NCBI GenBank assembly: GCA_002292165.1
Contig: DBBK01000124.1
Location: forward strand, 798-10,258
DNA length: 9,461 nt
Direction of reading: 5' to 3'
Origin: Brevundimonas sp. UBA986
Lineage (GTDB): Bacteria; Pseudomonadota; Alphaproteobacteria; Caulobacterales; Caulobacteraceae
Part shown: positions 1-6,314 of the stretch, one piece after another
How positions within the stretch are numbered: the stretch's first letter is position 1
Layout of the letters: each line of letters opens with the position of its first letter
Notes under the pieces: model-generated
Told to the model about the DNA's origin: nothing
Database searches by the model: none
Seen by the model: only the letters and a program-made list of their open reading frames with translations
Made by a program: the position numbers and the translations under genes

Positions 1-2
1 CT

Positions 3-23
3 CCCTCTCCCTCCGGGAGAGGG
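3..23. repeat. Perfect 9-bp inverted repeat (hairpin) before the first gene
   Basis: CCCTCTCCC (3-11) and GGGAGAGGG (15-23) are exact reverse complements separated by the 3-nt loop TCC. The right arm ends one base before the AAAGGA ribosome-binding site (25-30) of the following gene. There is no T-tract, so it is not a classical intrinsic terminator. It could be the 3' hairpin of a gene upstream of the window, a dispersed intergenic repeat (C/T-rich and G/A-rich hairpins of this kind are common in high-G+C proteobacteria), or a leader structure limiting access to the ribosome-binding site. The structure is seen directly; the role is inference. Confidence 0.55.
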
Positions 24-36
24 GAAAGGACAGCAG

Positions 37-1062
37 ATGACCCCTTTGAATGTCGCCCTCATCGGCTACGGCTTCGCCGGCAAGACCTTCCACGGCCCGC
101 TGATCTCGGCCTGCCCCGACCTCCGCCTCCACACCGTCGTCTCGACCCGGCCCGAGGCCGTCCATGCCGACTGGCCCGAGGCCCGCGTCGTCCCAGACCT
201 TGCCGCCGCCCTCGCCGATCCCGACATCGACCTCGTCGTCATCGCCACGCCCGACGCCCTGCACGCCGAACAGGCGGAGGCCGCCCTGAACACCGGCAAG
301 GCGGTGGTGGTCGACAAGCCCTTCGCCCTCAGCCTCGCCGACGCCCGCCACGTCGTGGATCTGGCCGACCGGAAGGGCCTGTTCCTCTCCGTCTTCCAGA
401 ACCGCCGCTGGGACGCCGACTTTCTCGCCCTCAAGGCCGAGATCGCCTCGGGCCGCCTCGGCCGGATCGTGACCTGTCAGAGCCATTTCGACCGCTATCG
501 CCCGGTGGTCCGCGACCGCTGGCGAGAAGCCCCCGGCGCCGGGGTCTGGCAGGATCTCGGCCCCCACCTGATCGATCAGGCCCTCAATCTGTTCGGCCGC
601 CCGCTGGGCATCACCTGCGACCTCGCCATCCAGCGCGACGGCGGCCTGTCGCCGGACCGGGCCCATGCGACGCTGCGCTATGACGGCGGCCTGCGGGTCG
701 TGCTCAACGCCGCCATGCTGATCGCCGCCCCCGACGTCCGCTTCGCCGTCCACGGGACCAGGGCCAGCTTCCTGACCTCGGGCCTCGACCCGCAGGAGGA
801 CCAGCTGAAAGCCGGCATGGCCCCCGGCGCCCCCGGCTGGGGCGTCGATCCCTCGCCCCCGACCCTCGTCGAGGGCGAGACCGGCGAACGTTCGGTCATC
901 CCCGGCCCCGCCGGCGACTATCCCGCCTACTACGCGGCCGTCGCGAAAGCCGTGCGCGGCGACGGCCCCAACCCGGTCTCGCCGTCGGAAGCCCTGATGG
1001 TGATGGAGGTGCTGGAGGCCGGCATGGTCAGCAGCCGCGAAGGCCGGGAGGTCGCCCTCTGA
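37..1062 (+). CDS. Gfo/Idh/MocA family NAD(P)-dependent oxidoreductase
   Basis: This is a cytoplasmic dehydrogenase of the glucose-fructose oxidoreductase / inositol dehydrogenase / MocA family (341 aa, the usual length). The N-terminal Rossmann fold shows the dinucleotide-binding loop GYGFAG at residues 10-15, of the variant seen in E. coli YdgJ-type members. The strand VVIATPDALH (about 67-76) and VVDKP (91-95) follow; the latter corresponds to the family's EKP motif, whose lysine contacts substrate and nicotinamide. DLGPHLID at 173-180 supplies the usual catalytic-region histidine (H177). The C-terminal part is the alpha/beta substrate domain. The ATG at 37 has AAAGGA six bases upstream. 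The gene stands alone on the plus strand and ends 6 bp from the convergent molybdoenzyme gene. The substrate, probably a sugar, polyol or related alcohol, cannot be told from the sequence. Family assignment is firm; specificity is unknown. Confidence 0.93.
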   Translation: MTPLNVALIGYGFAGKTFHGPLISACPDLRLHTVVSTRPEAVHADWPEARVVPDLAAALADPDIDLVVIATPDALHAEQAEAALNTGKAVVVDKPFALSLADARHVVDLADRKGLFLSVFQNRRWDADFLALKAEIASGRLGRIVTCQSHFDRYRPVVRDRWREAPGAGVWQDLGPHLIDQALNLFGRPLGITCDLAIQRDGGLSPDRAHATLRYDGGLRVVLNAAMLIAAPDVRFAVHGTRASFLTSGLDPQEDQLKAGMAPGAPGWGVDPSPPTLVEGETGERSVIPGPAGDYPAYYAAVAKAVRGDGPNPVSPSEALMVMEVLEAGMVSSREGREVAL

Positions 1063-1068
1063 TCGGGG

Positions 1069-1833
1069 TCAGATCCCGGCGTACCATTCATAGCCGCGGT
1101 CGGGCCAGTAGCCGCCCTTGCCGCCCTCGATATGGTCGAAGCTTTCGACCGCCTCGATCCGCCTGATGTATTTCGCGTGCTTATAGCCCAGCTGCCGCTC
1201 GACCCTCAGCCTCAGGGGCGCGCCGTGCGGAACGCCCAGGACCTCGCCGTTCATGTCGTAGGCCAGGATGGTCTGGGGGTGGCGGGCGTCGATCAGGTCG
1301 ATGCTCTCATAATACCGGGGCCCGTCCTCGGTCTGGGTCAGGGCGTCGAAGCAGTGGAAGACGATGTACTTCGCCTCGGGCTTCAGGCCCGCCTCGTCCA
1401 GCAGGGCCGACAGCTTCGCCCCCGACCACTGGCCGATCGCCGTCCAGCCCTCGACGCAGTCGTGTTTGGTGATCTGGGTGCGGGAAGGGCGGATCCTGAG
1501 TTCGGCCAGCGAAAGGCTCAGGGGCCTTTCGACCAGACCGCCGATCTCCAGCCGGTAGTCGGCGAAGTCATTGGCCCGGAGCGCCAGATAGTCGGCCGCC
1601 GCCGGATCGATCGACCCGTTGGGCTTGAAGTCGCGGGAGATCTGGCTGGCCTCGTACTCCGGGGCCAGGGCGTCGCGGGGCAGGATCAGTCGTTGGGCCG
1701 CCTTGGTCAGGCTTTCGGCCGAGACCAGCAGCCGGGTCCCCAGCTGCGACCCGCGCTCGCAGGCCGACAGGGCCATGACCCCGGCGGTCGCCAGGGCCCG
1801 GGCCAGCCAGCTTCGGCGGCTGAGACCGCTCAC
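1069..1833 (-). CDS. Tat-exported molybdopterin-dependent oxidoreductase (sulfite oxidase / YedY-like fold)
   Basis: A 254-residue periplasmic molybdoenzyme of the sulfite oxidase superfamily. The N-terminus carries a twin-arginine signal (SRRSWL, residues 5-10) followed by a short hydrophobic stretch ending in LSAC (22-25). This also fits a lipobox, so the mature protein may be lipid-anchored at C25. The catalytic domain spans about 85-230. KHDCVEGWTAIGQWSG (123-138) contains C126, the expected molybdenum-ligating cysteine, in the same setting as YedY/MsrP. GVPHGAPLRLRVERQLGYK (200-218) is the conserved cofactor-binding stretch. The start is GTG at 1833, which overlaps the TGA of the upstream cytochrome b gene by 4 bp (GTGA) and follows AGGAGG at 1841-1846. 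Electrons presumably pass to or from the cytochrome b partner. The C-terminal dimerisation domain of true sulfite oxidases is absent. The substrate (oxidised methionine, another sulfoxide, or sulfite) is not determined. Confidence 0.92.
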   Translation of the reverse strand: MSGLSRRSWLARALATAGVMALSACERGSQLGTRLLVSAESLTKAAQRLILPRDALAPEYEASQISRDFKPNGSIDPAAADYLALRANDFADYRLEIGGLVERPLSLSLAELRIRPSRTQITKHDCVEGWTAIGQWSGAKLSALLDEAGLKPEAKYIVFHCFDALTQTEDGPRYYESIDLIDARHPQTILAYDMNGEVLGVPHGAPLRLRVERQLGYKHAKYIRRIEAVESFDHIEGGKGGYWPDRGYEWYAGI

Positions 1834-2615
1834 GACGGGTCCTCCTCTTTGGAGGGCTCAATGACGAACCAGCCGGTGATCATGGCCCGCATGTTGTTGA
1901 ACAGGCCCGTCCAGATCACCAGCCCAACATGGACCAGAAGGAAGAGGAGGATCAGGCTCGCCGAGAGGAAATGAAGCGTCCGCGCCGACTGCCGCCCGCC
2001 CATGAGCTCCAGCAGGACCCCGCCGATGGCGTTGAACCCCGGCGACATCGACAGCCCCGTGATCAGCATCATCGGCAGGACCACCAGCACCATCGCCGCA
2101 TAGGTCAGCTTCTGGATGACGTTATAGGCCCGGGCCTCGTCGTCCTTGGGGAAGTGGAGGCGGGCGTGTTCCTTCACTGAGGGCCAGAAGCCTTTCAGGT
2201 CCTGACCCGTCGGCCAGAGCCGCCGCTGGAACCGCCGGGTGATGAAGCTGAAGGCCAGCCAGACCAGGCCGTTGATGACGAACAGCCAGGCGAAGAAGAA
2301 ATGCCAGCGCCGGGCCTCGGCCAGGTTCCGCCCCTGCGGGATCAGCAGCCAGTCGGGGAAGGTCGGGATGTCGAGCCTGGGCTCGGCGAAGGTCGACTTC
2401 AGCCCCCAGTAGAGATGGGGATGGGCCAGAAGGATGTTGGCCCCGCTCATCAGCAGGATGATCACCGCCGTGGCGTTGACCCAGTGCCCGACGCGGACCC
2501 AGACCGGATGCCGGAAGGTGTCGGTGCGGCCGCCGGGAAGGGGGCGGTCTTCATGGGAGGTCGGAGCGGGGACCGGCGCCTCGGCCGGAACGTCGTCGAC
2601 AGTCTGATCCGTCAT
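1830..2615 (-). CDS. Cytochrome b561 / thiosulfate reductase-type cytochrome b membrane subunit
   Basis: A 261-residue integral membrane protein that resembles the di-heme cytochrome b subunits of molybdoenzymes (cytochrome b561/Ni-hydrogenase b-type fold). The first ~35 residues are a Pro/Ala-rich cytoplasmic tail. Four hydrophobic segments follow, near 43-63, 105-126, 168-188 and 213-236. Histidines suited to axial heme ligation are H44 (VGHWVNA), H105 (RRWHFFFAW), and H215 and H229 (LHFLSASLILLFLLVH, 214-229). The protein probably links the quinone pool to the periplasmic molybdoenzyme encoded immediately downstream with a 4-bp overlap. This partner differs from MsrQ, which belongs to the ferric-reductase-like family. 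The ATG at 2615 follows AGGGAGG (minus strand, 2627-2621) with 5 nt spacing. An ECF-type promoter candidate lies about 35 bp upstream. Confidence 0.9.
   Translation of the reverse strand: MTDQTVDDVPAEAPVPAPTSHEDRPLPGGRTDTFRHPVWVRVGHWVNATAVIILLMSGANILLAHPHLYWGLKSTFAEPRLDIPTFPDWLLIPQGRNLAEARRWHFFFAWLFVINGLVWLAFSFITRRFQRRLWPTGQDLKGFWPSVKEHARLHFPKDDEARAYNVIQKLTYAAMVLVVLPMMLITGLSMSPGFNAIGGVLLELMGGRQSARTLHFLSASLILLFLLVHVGLVIWTGLFNNMRAMITGWFVIEPSKEEDPS
1841..1846 (-). promoter_or_regulatory. Ribosome-binding site of the molybdoenzyme gene
   Basis: The minus strand reads AGGAGG, 7 nt before the GTG at 1833. It lies inside the last codons of the cytochrome b gene and supports both the GTG start and translational coupling of the pair. 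Confidence 0.8.
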
Positions 2616-2635
2616 CGAGGCCTCCCTGCCCGTGC

Positions 2636-2647
2636 GTCTTCGAAGAC
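2636..2647. promoter_or_regulatory. 12-bp perfect palindrome at the predicted start site of the cytochrome b operon
   Basis: GTCTTCGAAGAC reads the same on both strands. It begins immediately downstream of the candidate -10 element and would cover the transcription start. It might be an operator for a dimeric regulator. It might also be chance, since a 12-bp palindrome alone is not strong evidence. Confidence 0.3.
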
Positions 2648-2673
2648 TACGCCGGGTCGCGCCAGGAGGTTAC
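2648..2673 (-). promoter_or_regulatory. Candidate ECF sigma (SigF-type) promoter for the cytochrome b / molybdoenzyme pair
   Basis: On the minus strand GTAACC (2673-2668) is followed by exactly 16 nt and then CGTA (2651-2648). From memory, promoters of the ECF sigma factor SigF of Caulobacter crescentus have the form GTAACC-N16-CGAA, so 9 of 10 defined bases match with exact spacing. The -35 starts two bases after the HPr stop codon. The predicted start site near 2642 leaves a leader of roughly 27 nt that contains the ribosome-binding site AGGGAGG. Position and orientation are just what a promoter for the downstream pair needs. The motif is seen directly; the sigma factor assignment is inference. 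Confidence 0.55.
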
Positions 2674-2675
2674 CC

Positions 2676-2951
2676 CTATTCGTCCTCGCCGAAGCGGGTG
2701 GCGACCAGTTCGTTCAGGGCCTCGATAGCCTCGGCGGCGTCGGATCCCTCGGCCGAGATGTCGATGGTGCAGCCGTTGCCGGCGCCCAGCATCAGCAGAC
2801 CCATGATCGAGCGGGCGTCTACGGTCGTGCCGTCGCGCGTGACCTGGATTTCGGATTCGAAGCTGGAGGCCAGTTTGACGAACTTGGCCGAGGCCCGGGC
2901 GTGCAGGCCCCGGGTGTTGCAGATGTTCGCGGTGGCCGAGGATGTGGGCAT
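2676..2951 (-). CDS. ptsH: HPr family phosphocarrier protein
   Basis: A 91-residue cytosolic phosphocarrier of the phosphotransferase system, of normal HPr length. The active-site motif TRGLHARASAKF (residues 13-24) contains H17, the histidine phosphorylated by Enzyme I. The second site, ARSIMGLLMLGAG (46-58), contains S48, equivalent to Ser46 of classical HPr and the target of HPr kinase; hprK lies in the same cluster. The start is ATG at 2951, 10 bp after the EIIA stop, with a weak ribosome-binding site (AGGGA). No sugar permease component or Enzyme I is in the window, so the protein probably belongs to a regulatory PTS chain (EI -> HPr -> EIIA) rather than to sugar uptake. It could also be called NPr/PtsO, but the preserved serine site and linked kinase favour a regulatory HPr. 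Confidence 0.95.
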   Translation of the reverse strand: MPTSSATANICNTRGLHARASAKFVKLASSFESEIQVTRDGTTVDARSIMGLLMLGAGNGCTIDISAEGSDAAEAIEALNELVATRFGEDE

Positions 2952-2961
2952 GCGGGGATCC

Positions 2962-3366
2962 CTATTTCTCGCCGGCCAGAACCCAGGAGGCGACCGAGAT
3001 GTATTTGCGCCCGGCGTCCTGGGCGTGGGCGACGCAGGCTTCCAGCGTCTCGCGCCCGCGCACGCTGGCCAGCTTGATCAGCATCGGCAGGTTCAGCCCG
3101 GCGATGACCTCGGCGTGGGTCTGTTCCATCACCGAGATGGCCAGGTTGGACGGGGTGCCGCCGAACATGTCGGTGAGCAGGATGACGCCCGAGCCGTCGT
3201 CGACGGCGGCGGCGGCGTCCATGATGTCGCGCCGACGGCGCTCCATGTCGTCCTCGGGGCCGATGCAGATGGCCGCGACACCCCGTTGGGGGCCGACCAC
3301 ATGCTCCATGGCCGCCAGGAATTCGGAGGCCAGACCTCCGTGAGTGACGATCACCAGCCCGATCAT
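2962..3366 (-). CDS. PTS EIIA component, mannose (EIIA-Man) family
   Basis: A 134-residue cytosolic EIIA domain, equivalent to the N-terminal domain of ManX and to the stand-alone protein called PtsM or ManX in alphaproteobacteria. VIVTHGGLASEF (5-16) holds H9, the phosphorylated histidine. LLTDMFGGTPSN (83-94) is the second signature loop of the fold. Length matches a single IIA domain with no IIB attached. No IIB, IIC or IID gene lies nearby, so a regulatory role as the end point of phosphate flow from HPr is likelier than mannose transport. It lies directly upstream of ptsH (10-bp gap) and 110 bp downstream of hprK. The ATG at 3366 is the natural start because strand 1 of the fold begins at residue 2. 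The ribosome-binding site (GGTGAAG) is weak. Confidence 0.94.
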   Translation of the reverse strand: MIGLVIVTHGGLASEFLAAMEHVVGPQRGVAAICIGPEDDMERRRRDIMDAAAAVDDGSGVILLTDMFGGTPSNLAISVMEQTHAEVIAGLNLPMLIKLASVRGRETLEACVAHAQDAGRKYISVASWVLAGEK

Positions 3367-3462
3367 GAAGGCTTCACCAAACTACGCCCCCCGGCCGCAA
3401 GTCTCGCGTCTGTCCGCCGGGAAGGGAGCCCCGACCGGACCGCAAGCGGGCCTAGATAGAGG

Positions 3463-3478
3463 AAACCGGCGCCGGTTT
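3463..3478 (-). terminator. 16-bp perfect palindrome overlapping the hprK stop; possible weak terminator or operator
   Basis: AAACCGGCGCCGGTTT is a perfect palindrome. The first two A residues on the minus strand belong to the hprK TAA stop. As RNA it can form a 6-bp stem (AAACCG/CGGTTT) around a GCGC loop, followed by TTTCCTCT. The T-tract is short and broken, so termination would be partial. Placement at the end of hprK and before the EIIA gene suggests partial termination or a regulator site at an internal boundary. Structure is certain; function is inference. Confidence 0.4.
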
Positions 3479-3926
3479 AAAGCGGTGCGACATCAAGCCC
3501 TGCCAGGGTCGCCGTCAATGCAACCTCCACGAGGTTCGACGCAGAGGCGGGGCGGGTGTCGAGGGCGAGCACGGGAAGGCTGATCCCGTACAGGGTCTCC
3601 GTCTCCGGCAGGGGCAGGCGCTCGACCGTCTCCTGCCCGCAGCGGACGATCAGGGCGACCCGGGCGAGGGGCGCCTGCGGCTGGGGAAGGATGCCGACGC
3701 CCCGGACCTCGATCCGGCCAGCGATGCGATCGGGCGCCCGGGCCCAGAGGGCGCCGCCCGAGGCCCAGACGTCGCAGTAGTCGTCGGCGACCAGCCGCCA
3801 ACCCTGCCCGATCAGCCGCAGGGCCAGGTCGCTCTTGCCCGCGCCCGAGGGGCCGGTGAGCAGGACGGCGCGCCAGCCTTCCGGCCGGTAGCGGGCGACG
3901 CAGGTGGCGTGGATCGGGCTGGTCAC
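3477..3926 (-). CDS. hprK: HPr kinase/phosphorylase, short alphaproteobacterial form
   Basis: A 149-residue cytosolic enzyme that phosphorylates, and in this family also dephosphorylates, the serine of HPr (S48 of the ptsH product). It contains only the C-terminal catalytic domain. Firmicute HprK is about twice as long with an extra N-terminal domain; the short form is normal for alphaproteobacteria. The Walker A loop GPSGAGKS is at 25-32, the acidic pair DD at 48-49 fits the catalytic Asp region, and EVRGVGI (73-79) is the HprK signature. The start is GTG at 3926, 4 nt after the chvG stop (TGA at 3933-3931). No clear ribosome-binding site precedes it, which points to translational coupling with the sensor kinase gene. 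The 3' end runs into a perfect palindrome. Confidence 0.94.
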   Translation of the reverse strand: MTSPIHATCVARYRPEGWRAVLLTGPSGAGKSDLALRLIGQGWRLVADDYCDVWASGGALWARAPDRIAGRIEVRGVGILPQPQAPLARVALIVRCGQETVERLPLPETETLYGISLPVLALDTRPASASNLVEVALTATLAGLDVAPL

Positions 3927-3930
3927 GGGC

Positions 3931-5568
3931 TCAGCCGCGCCGGATGACGGCCAGATGGGTCGTCGGCAGGTCGACGCGGAATCGGGCCCCGGCGACCGAG
4001 CCGTCGGCGTTCACCCGGTTTTCGGCCGAGACCCGGCCGCCGTGGGCCTCGACGATCTGGCGCACGATCGACAGGCCGAGGCCCGAATTGGCCCCGAAGG
4101 CCGTACCCTTGGGGCGGGAGGTGTAGAAGCGCTCGAACACCGTCTCGAGATTGTCGGGTGGGATGCCGGGGCCGTCGTCGTCGACGGTGACACTGAGCGC
4201 CCGGGTCGGGTCGAGCTCGTTCCTGATCAGGCCGATGCGGACCTCGCCGCCTTCGGGGCTGAAGGAGCGGGCGTTGTCGATCAGGTTGCGGAACACCTGG
4301 CCCAGAGGCCCGTCGCGGCCCAGCACCCGGGTGTCGCCGGTCCCGGGCGCCAGGACGACGCGCGCCTCGCCCGGCTTGGCCGTGGTCTCATAGATGCCGG
4401 CGATGTCGCCGATCAGGACGTTGAGGTCGATCGGCCGGGGCCGGTCGCGCGACAGCTCGGCGTCCAGACGCGAGGCGTTGGAGATGTCGGTGATCAGCCG
4501 GTCCAGCCGTTTGACGTCGGCCTGCAAGAGGGCGGTCAGCCGGTCGCGCTGGCTCTGGTCCTTGACCAGATCGAGCGTTTCCAGCGCCGAGCGGATCGAG
4601 GTCAGGGGGTTCTTGATCTCATGCGAGACGTCGGCGGCGAAGGCCTCGATGGCGTCCATCCGGTCCGACAGGGTCTCGGTCATGCTTTCCAGCGAGCGGG
4701 CGAGGTCGCCGATCTCGTCCTTGCGGCCCTCGAGGTCGGGCAGGGAGATGGCGCGGGCCCGGCCCTGCTTGACCTCGTCGGCGGCGGCCGACAGCCGCAT
4801 CACCGGCCGGGCCACGAACAGGTGCAGCAGAAGCGAGGCCAGCAGGTTCACCGCCAGGGCCACCAGGGCGAAGGGCGTCAGGGCACGGCGCTGGGCGCCC
4901 AGGATTTCGTCCACGTCTCCGGCCTCCAGCGTCAGGACGCCGAGAATCTTCTGCACATGGCGCACGGGGATGGAGACCGAGATCACCCGCTTGCCGTCTT
5001 CCGACAGACGCACCGTCGCCTGGGGTTCGCCGGCCAGGGCGTGTTCGGTCTCGGCGACCAGTTCCTGGGTGGCGCGGCGCAGGGTGGCGCTCTCGGCCTC
5101 CTCCTTCTTCGCCGTATCGGGGACGGGCGTGCCCGCGGGCTGGGCCGCAGGCAGGGCCTGGCCCGGGATGGTGTCGGAGACTTCGTAGCTGTCGGCGATC
5201 AGGACGCCGTCGCCGTCGAACAGCCGGGCGCGCTGGCCTTCGGGGATGAATGTGTCGACCATCCAGCGATAGGCCTGGAACTTGTCGAGCACCGGCAGGG
5301 GTTCGCCCTGGGTGATGCCCAGTTCGCCCAGCACATTGGCCAGAAGCTCGGCCTGGGAGGTGAGGGATTCCTGCCGCGCCTCGACCAGACCGCGGCGCAG
5401 CTCGTTCAGAGCCAGGGCCCCGCCGAACAGGATGAGCAGGCTGAGCAGATTCAGGGCGAGAATCAGCCCTCCCAGCCGTGACCCGCCGAAGCGTTTCAGG
5501 CGGCGGGGCGCGGCCTCGTCCGACTCCGCAGGGGAATCAGCTCTCGCGATAACGGTATCCGACGCCAT
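3931..5568 (-). CDS. chvG: ChvG-type (ExoS/BvrS) sensor histidine kinase
   Basis: A 545-residue inner-membrane sensor kinase and partner of the upstream ChvI. Domains: a cytoplasmic N-tail (1-30), TM1 at about 33-55, a periplasmic sensor region at about 56-230, TM2 at about 232-252, and HAMP at about 253-305. HisKA follows with VSHEIKNPLTS at 314-324 (H316 phosphorylated), and then HATPase_c with N-box QVFRNLIDNA (424-433), G1 DDDGPGIP (463-470), FERFY (478-482) and SGLGLSIV (495-502). All catalytic motifs are intact. The start chosen is ATG at 5568, which overlaps the end of chvI by 32 bp in another frame. An in-frame ATG at 5661 would add 31 residues lying wholly within chvI, of a Ser/Thr-rich kind expected from an out-of-frame reading. 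In this family ChvG responds to acid and envelope stress; in rhizobia the periplasmic protein ExoR restrains it. hprK follows after 4 nt. Confidence 0.93.
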   Translation of the reverse strand: MASDTVIARADSPAESDEAAPRRLKRFGGSRLGGLILALNLLSLLILFGGALALNELRRGLVEARQESLTSQAELLANVLGELGITQGEPLPVLDKFQAYRWMVDTFIPEGQRARLFDGDGVLIADSYEVSDTIPGQALPAAQPAGTPVPDTAKKEEAESATLRRATQELVAETEHALAGEPQATVRLSEDGKRVISVSIPVRHVQKILGVLTLEAGDVDEILGAQRRALTPFALVALAVNLLASLLLHLFVARPVMRLSAAADEVKQGRARAISLPDLEGRKDEIGDLARSLESMTETLSDRMDAIEAFAADVSHEIKNPLTSIRSALETLDLVKDQSQRDRLTALLQADVKRLDRLITDISNASRLDAELSRDRPRPIDLNVLIGDIAGIYETTAKPGEARVVLAPGTGDTRVLGRDGPLGQVFRNLIDNARSFSPEGGEVRIGLIRNELDPTRALSVTVDDDGPGIPPDNLETVFERFYTSRPKGTAFGANSGLGLSIVRQIVEAHGGRVSAENRVNADGSVAGARFRVDLPTTHLAVIRRG

Positions 5569-6241
5569 ACAGGGTCTCGATGGCGTCGAACTCATTGTCG
5601 ACCACGCGGAACTTCTTGCGCATCCGCTTGACGTGGCTGTCGATGGTGCGGTCGTCGACATAGACCTGATCGTCGTAGGCGGCGTCCATCAGGTTGTCGC
5701 GGCTCTTCACGAAGCCGGGGCGCTGGGCCAGGGCCTGAAGCAGCAGGAACTCGGTGACGGTCAGCTTGACCGGCTTGCCGTCCCAGGTCGATTCGTGACG
5801 GGCCGGGTCCATGACCAGCTTGCCGCGGCGGATAGCCTTGCCGGAGGCCTCGGCCGAGGGCTCGGGCTCGCCGCCGTCGGCGCCCGTGCGGCGCAGCAGG
5901 GCCTTGACCCGCTCGATCAGCAGACGCTGGCTGAAAGGTTTGTGAATGTAGTCGTCGGCGCCGAGGTTGAAGCCGAGGATCTCGTCGATTTCCTCGTCTT
6001 TCGAGGTCAGCATGATGACCGGGATCTGCGAGGTCTGGCGCAGGCGACGCAGCACCTCCATCCCGTCCATGCGCGGCATCTTCACATCGAGGATGGCGAG
6101 GTCGGGGGGGGTGTTTTCCAGCGCTTCCAGACCTGTGGCGCCGTCGTGATAGGCCGTGATCTTGTGGCCATGGCTTTCGAGCGCCAGGGACACGGAGGCG
6201 ACGATGTTCTCATCGTCGTCGACCAGGGTGATATTGGCCAA
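5537..6241 (-). CDS. chvI: ChvI-type (OmpR family) response regulator
   Basis: A 234-residue cytosolic DNA-binding regulator. The receiver domain (1-120) has the acidic pocket LVDDDENI (6-13), phospho-acceptor D52 in LAILDVKMPRMDG, T79 in MLTSKDEE and K101 in HKPFS. The C-terminal winged-helix domain (about 135-234) ends in the ChvI-like YGVGYRYRES. The start is taken as TTG at 6241, because AGGAGG sits 6 nt upstream (6253-6248) and the protein then begins MANITLVDDD, as ChvI/BvrR/ExoS-partner regulators do. An in-frame ATG at 6355 would add a 38-residue Arg-rich extension with no family counterpart. The product is phosphorylated by ChvG. The coding strand carries an uninterrupted run of eight C (minus strand, 6111-6104) at T44-P45-P46, unusual for a regulator. 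The gene is divergent from the unknown gene at 6406. Confidence 0.95.
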   Translation of the reverse strand: MANITLVDDDENIVASVSLALESHGHKITAYHDGATGLEALENTPPDLAILDVKMPRMDGMEVLRRLRQTSQIPVIMLTSKDEEIDEILGFNLGADDYIHKPFSQRLLIERVKALLRRTGADGGEPEPSAEASGKAIRRGKLVMDPARHESTWDGKPVKLTVTEFLLLQALAQRPGFVKSRDNLMDAAYDDQVYVDDRTIDSHVKRMRKKFRVVDNEFDAIETLYGVGYRYRES

Positions 6242-6247
6242 GCGGGG

Positions 6248-6253
6248 CCTCCT
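6248..6253 (-). promoter_or_regulatory. Ribosome-binding site fixing the TTG start of chvI
   Basis: AGGAGG on the minus strand, 6 nt before TTG at 6241-6239. No comparable site precedes the upstream in-frame ATG at 6355, so this site decides the start. Confidence 0.8.
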
Positions 6254-6314
6254 CAAATCGTGGGCGGTCAATCGGTTCGGACGATCAACGCGCTTCAAGC
6301 GTAACCGTTCGACT

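Noticed and set aside
1060..1085. Terminator between the convergent genes at 1062/1069
   Set aside because: Only 4-bp pairings (CGGG/CCCG or GATC/GATC) are possible and there is no T-tract.
1132..1974. Plus-strand open frame opposite the molybdoenzyme and cytochrome b genes
   Set aside because: A shadow of two well-identified genes with no family features of its own.
3367..3476. A small gene (for example a rapZ remnant) in the hprK-EIIA gap
   Set aside because: Only 110 bp, with no frame that has a start, a ribosome-binding site or a P-loop. I see no trace of RapZ.
3904..5481. Long plus-strand open frame antisense to chvG (525 codons)
   Set aside because: It is opposite a complete histidine kinase with every catalytic motif. 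Its translation is Gly/Gln/Val/Arg-rich without a recognisable domain, as expected from codon bias in high-G+C DNA.
5522..5538. Two GANTC (CcrM methylation) sites close together in the chvI/chvG overlap
   Set aside because: Such sites are scattered through the window, and these lie inside coding sequence, away from a promoter.
5569..5661. Upstream start for chvG at 5661
   Set aside because: The extra 31 residues lie completely inside chvI and are Ser/Thr/Arg-rich. The ATG at 5568 gives a normal N-terminal tail before TM1.
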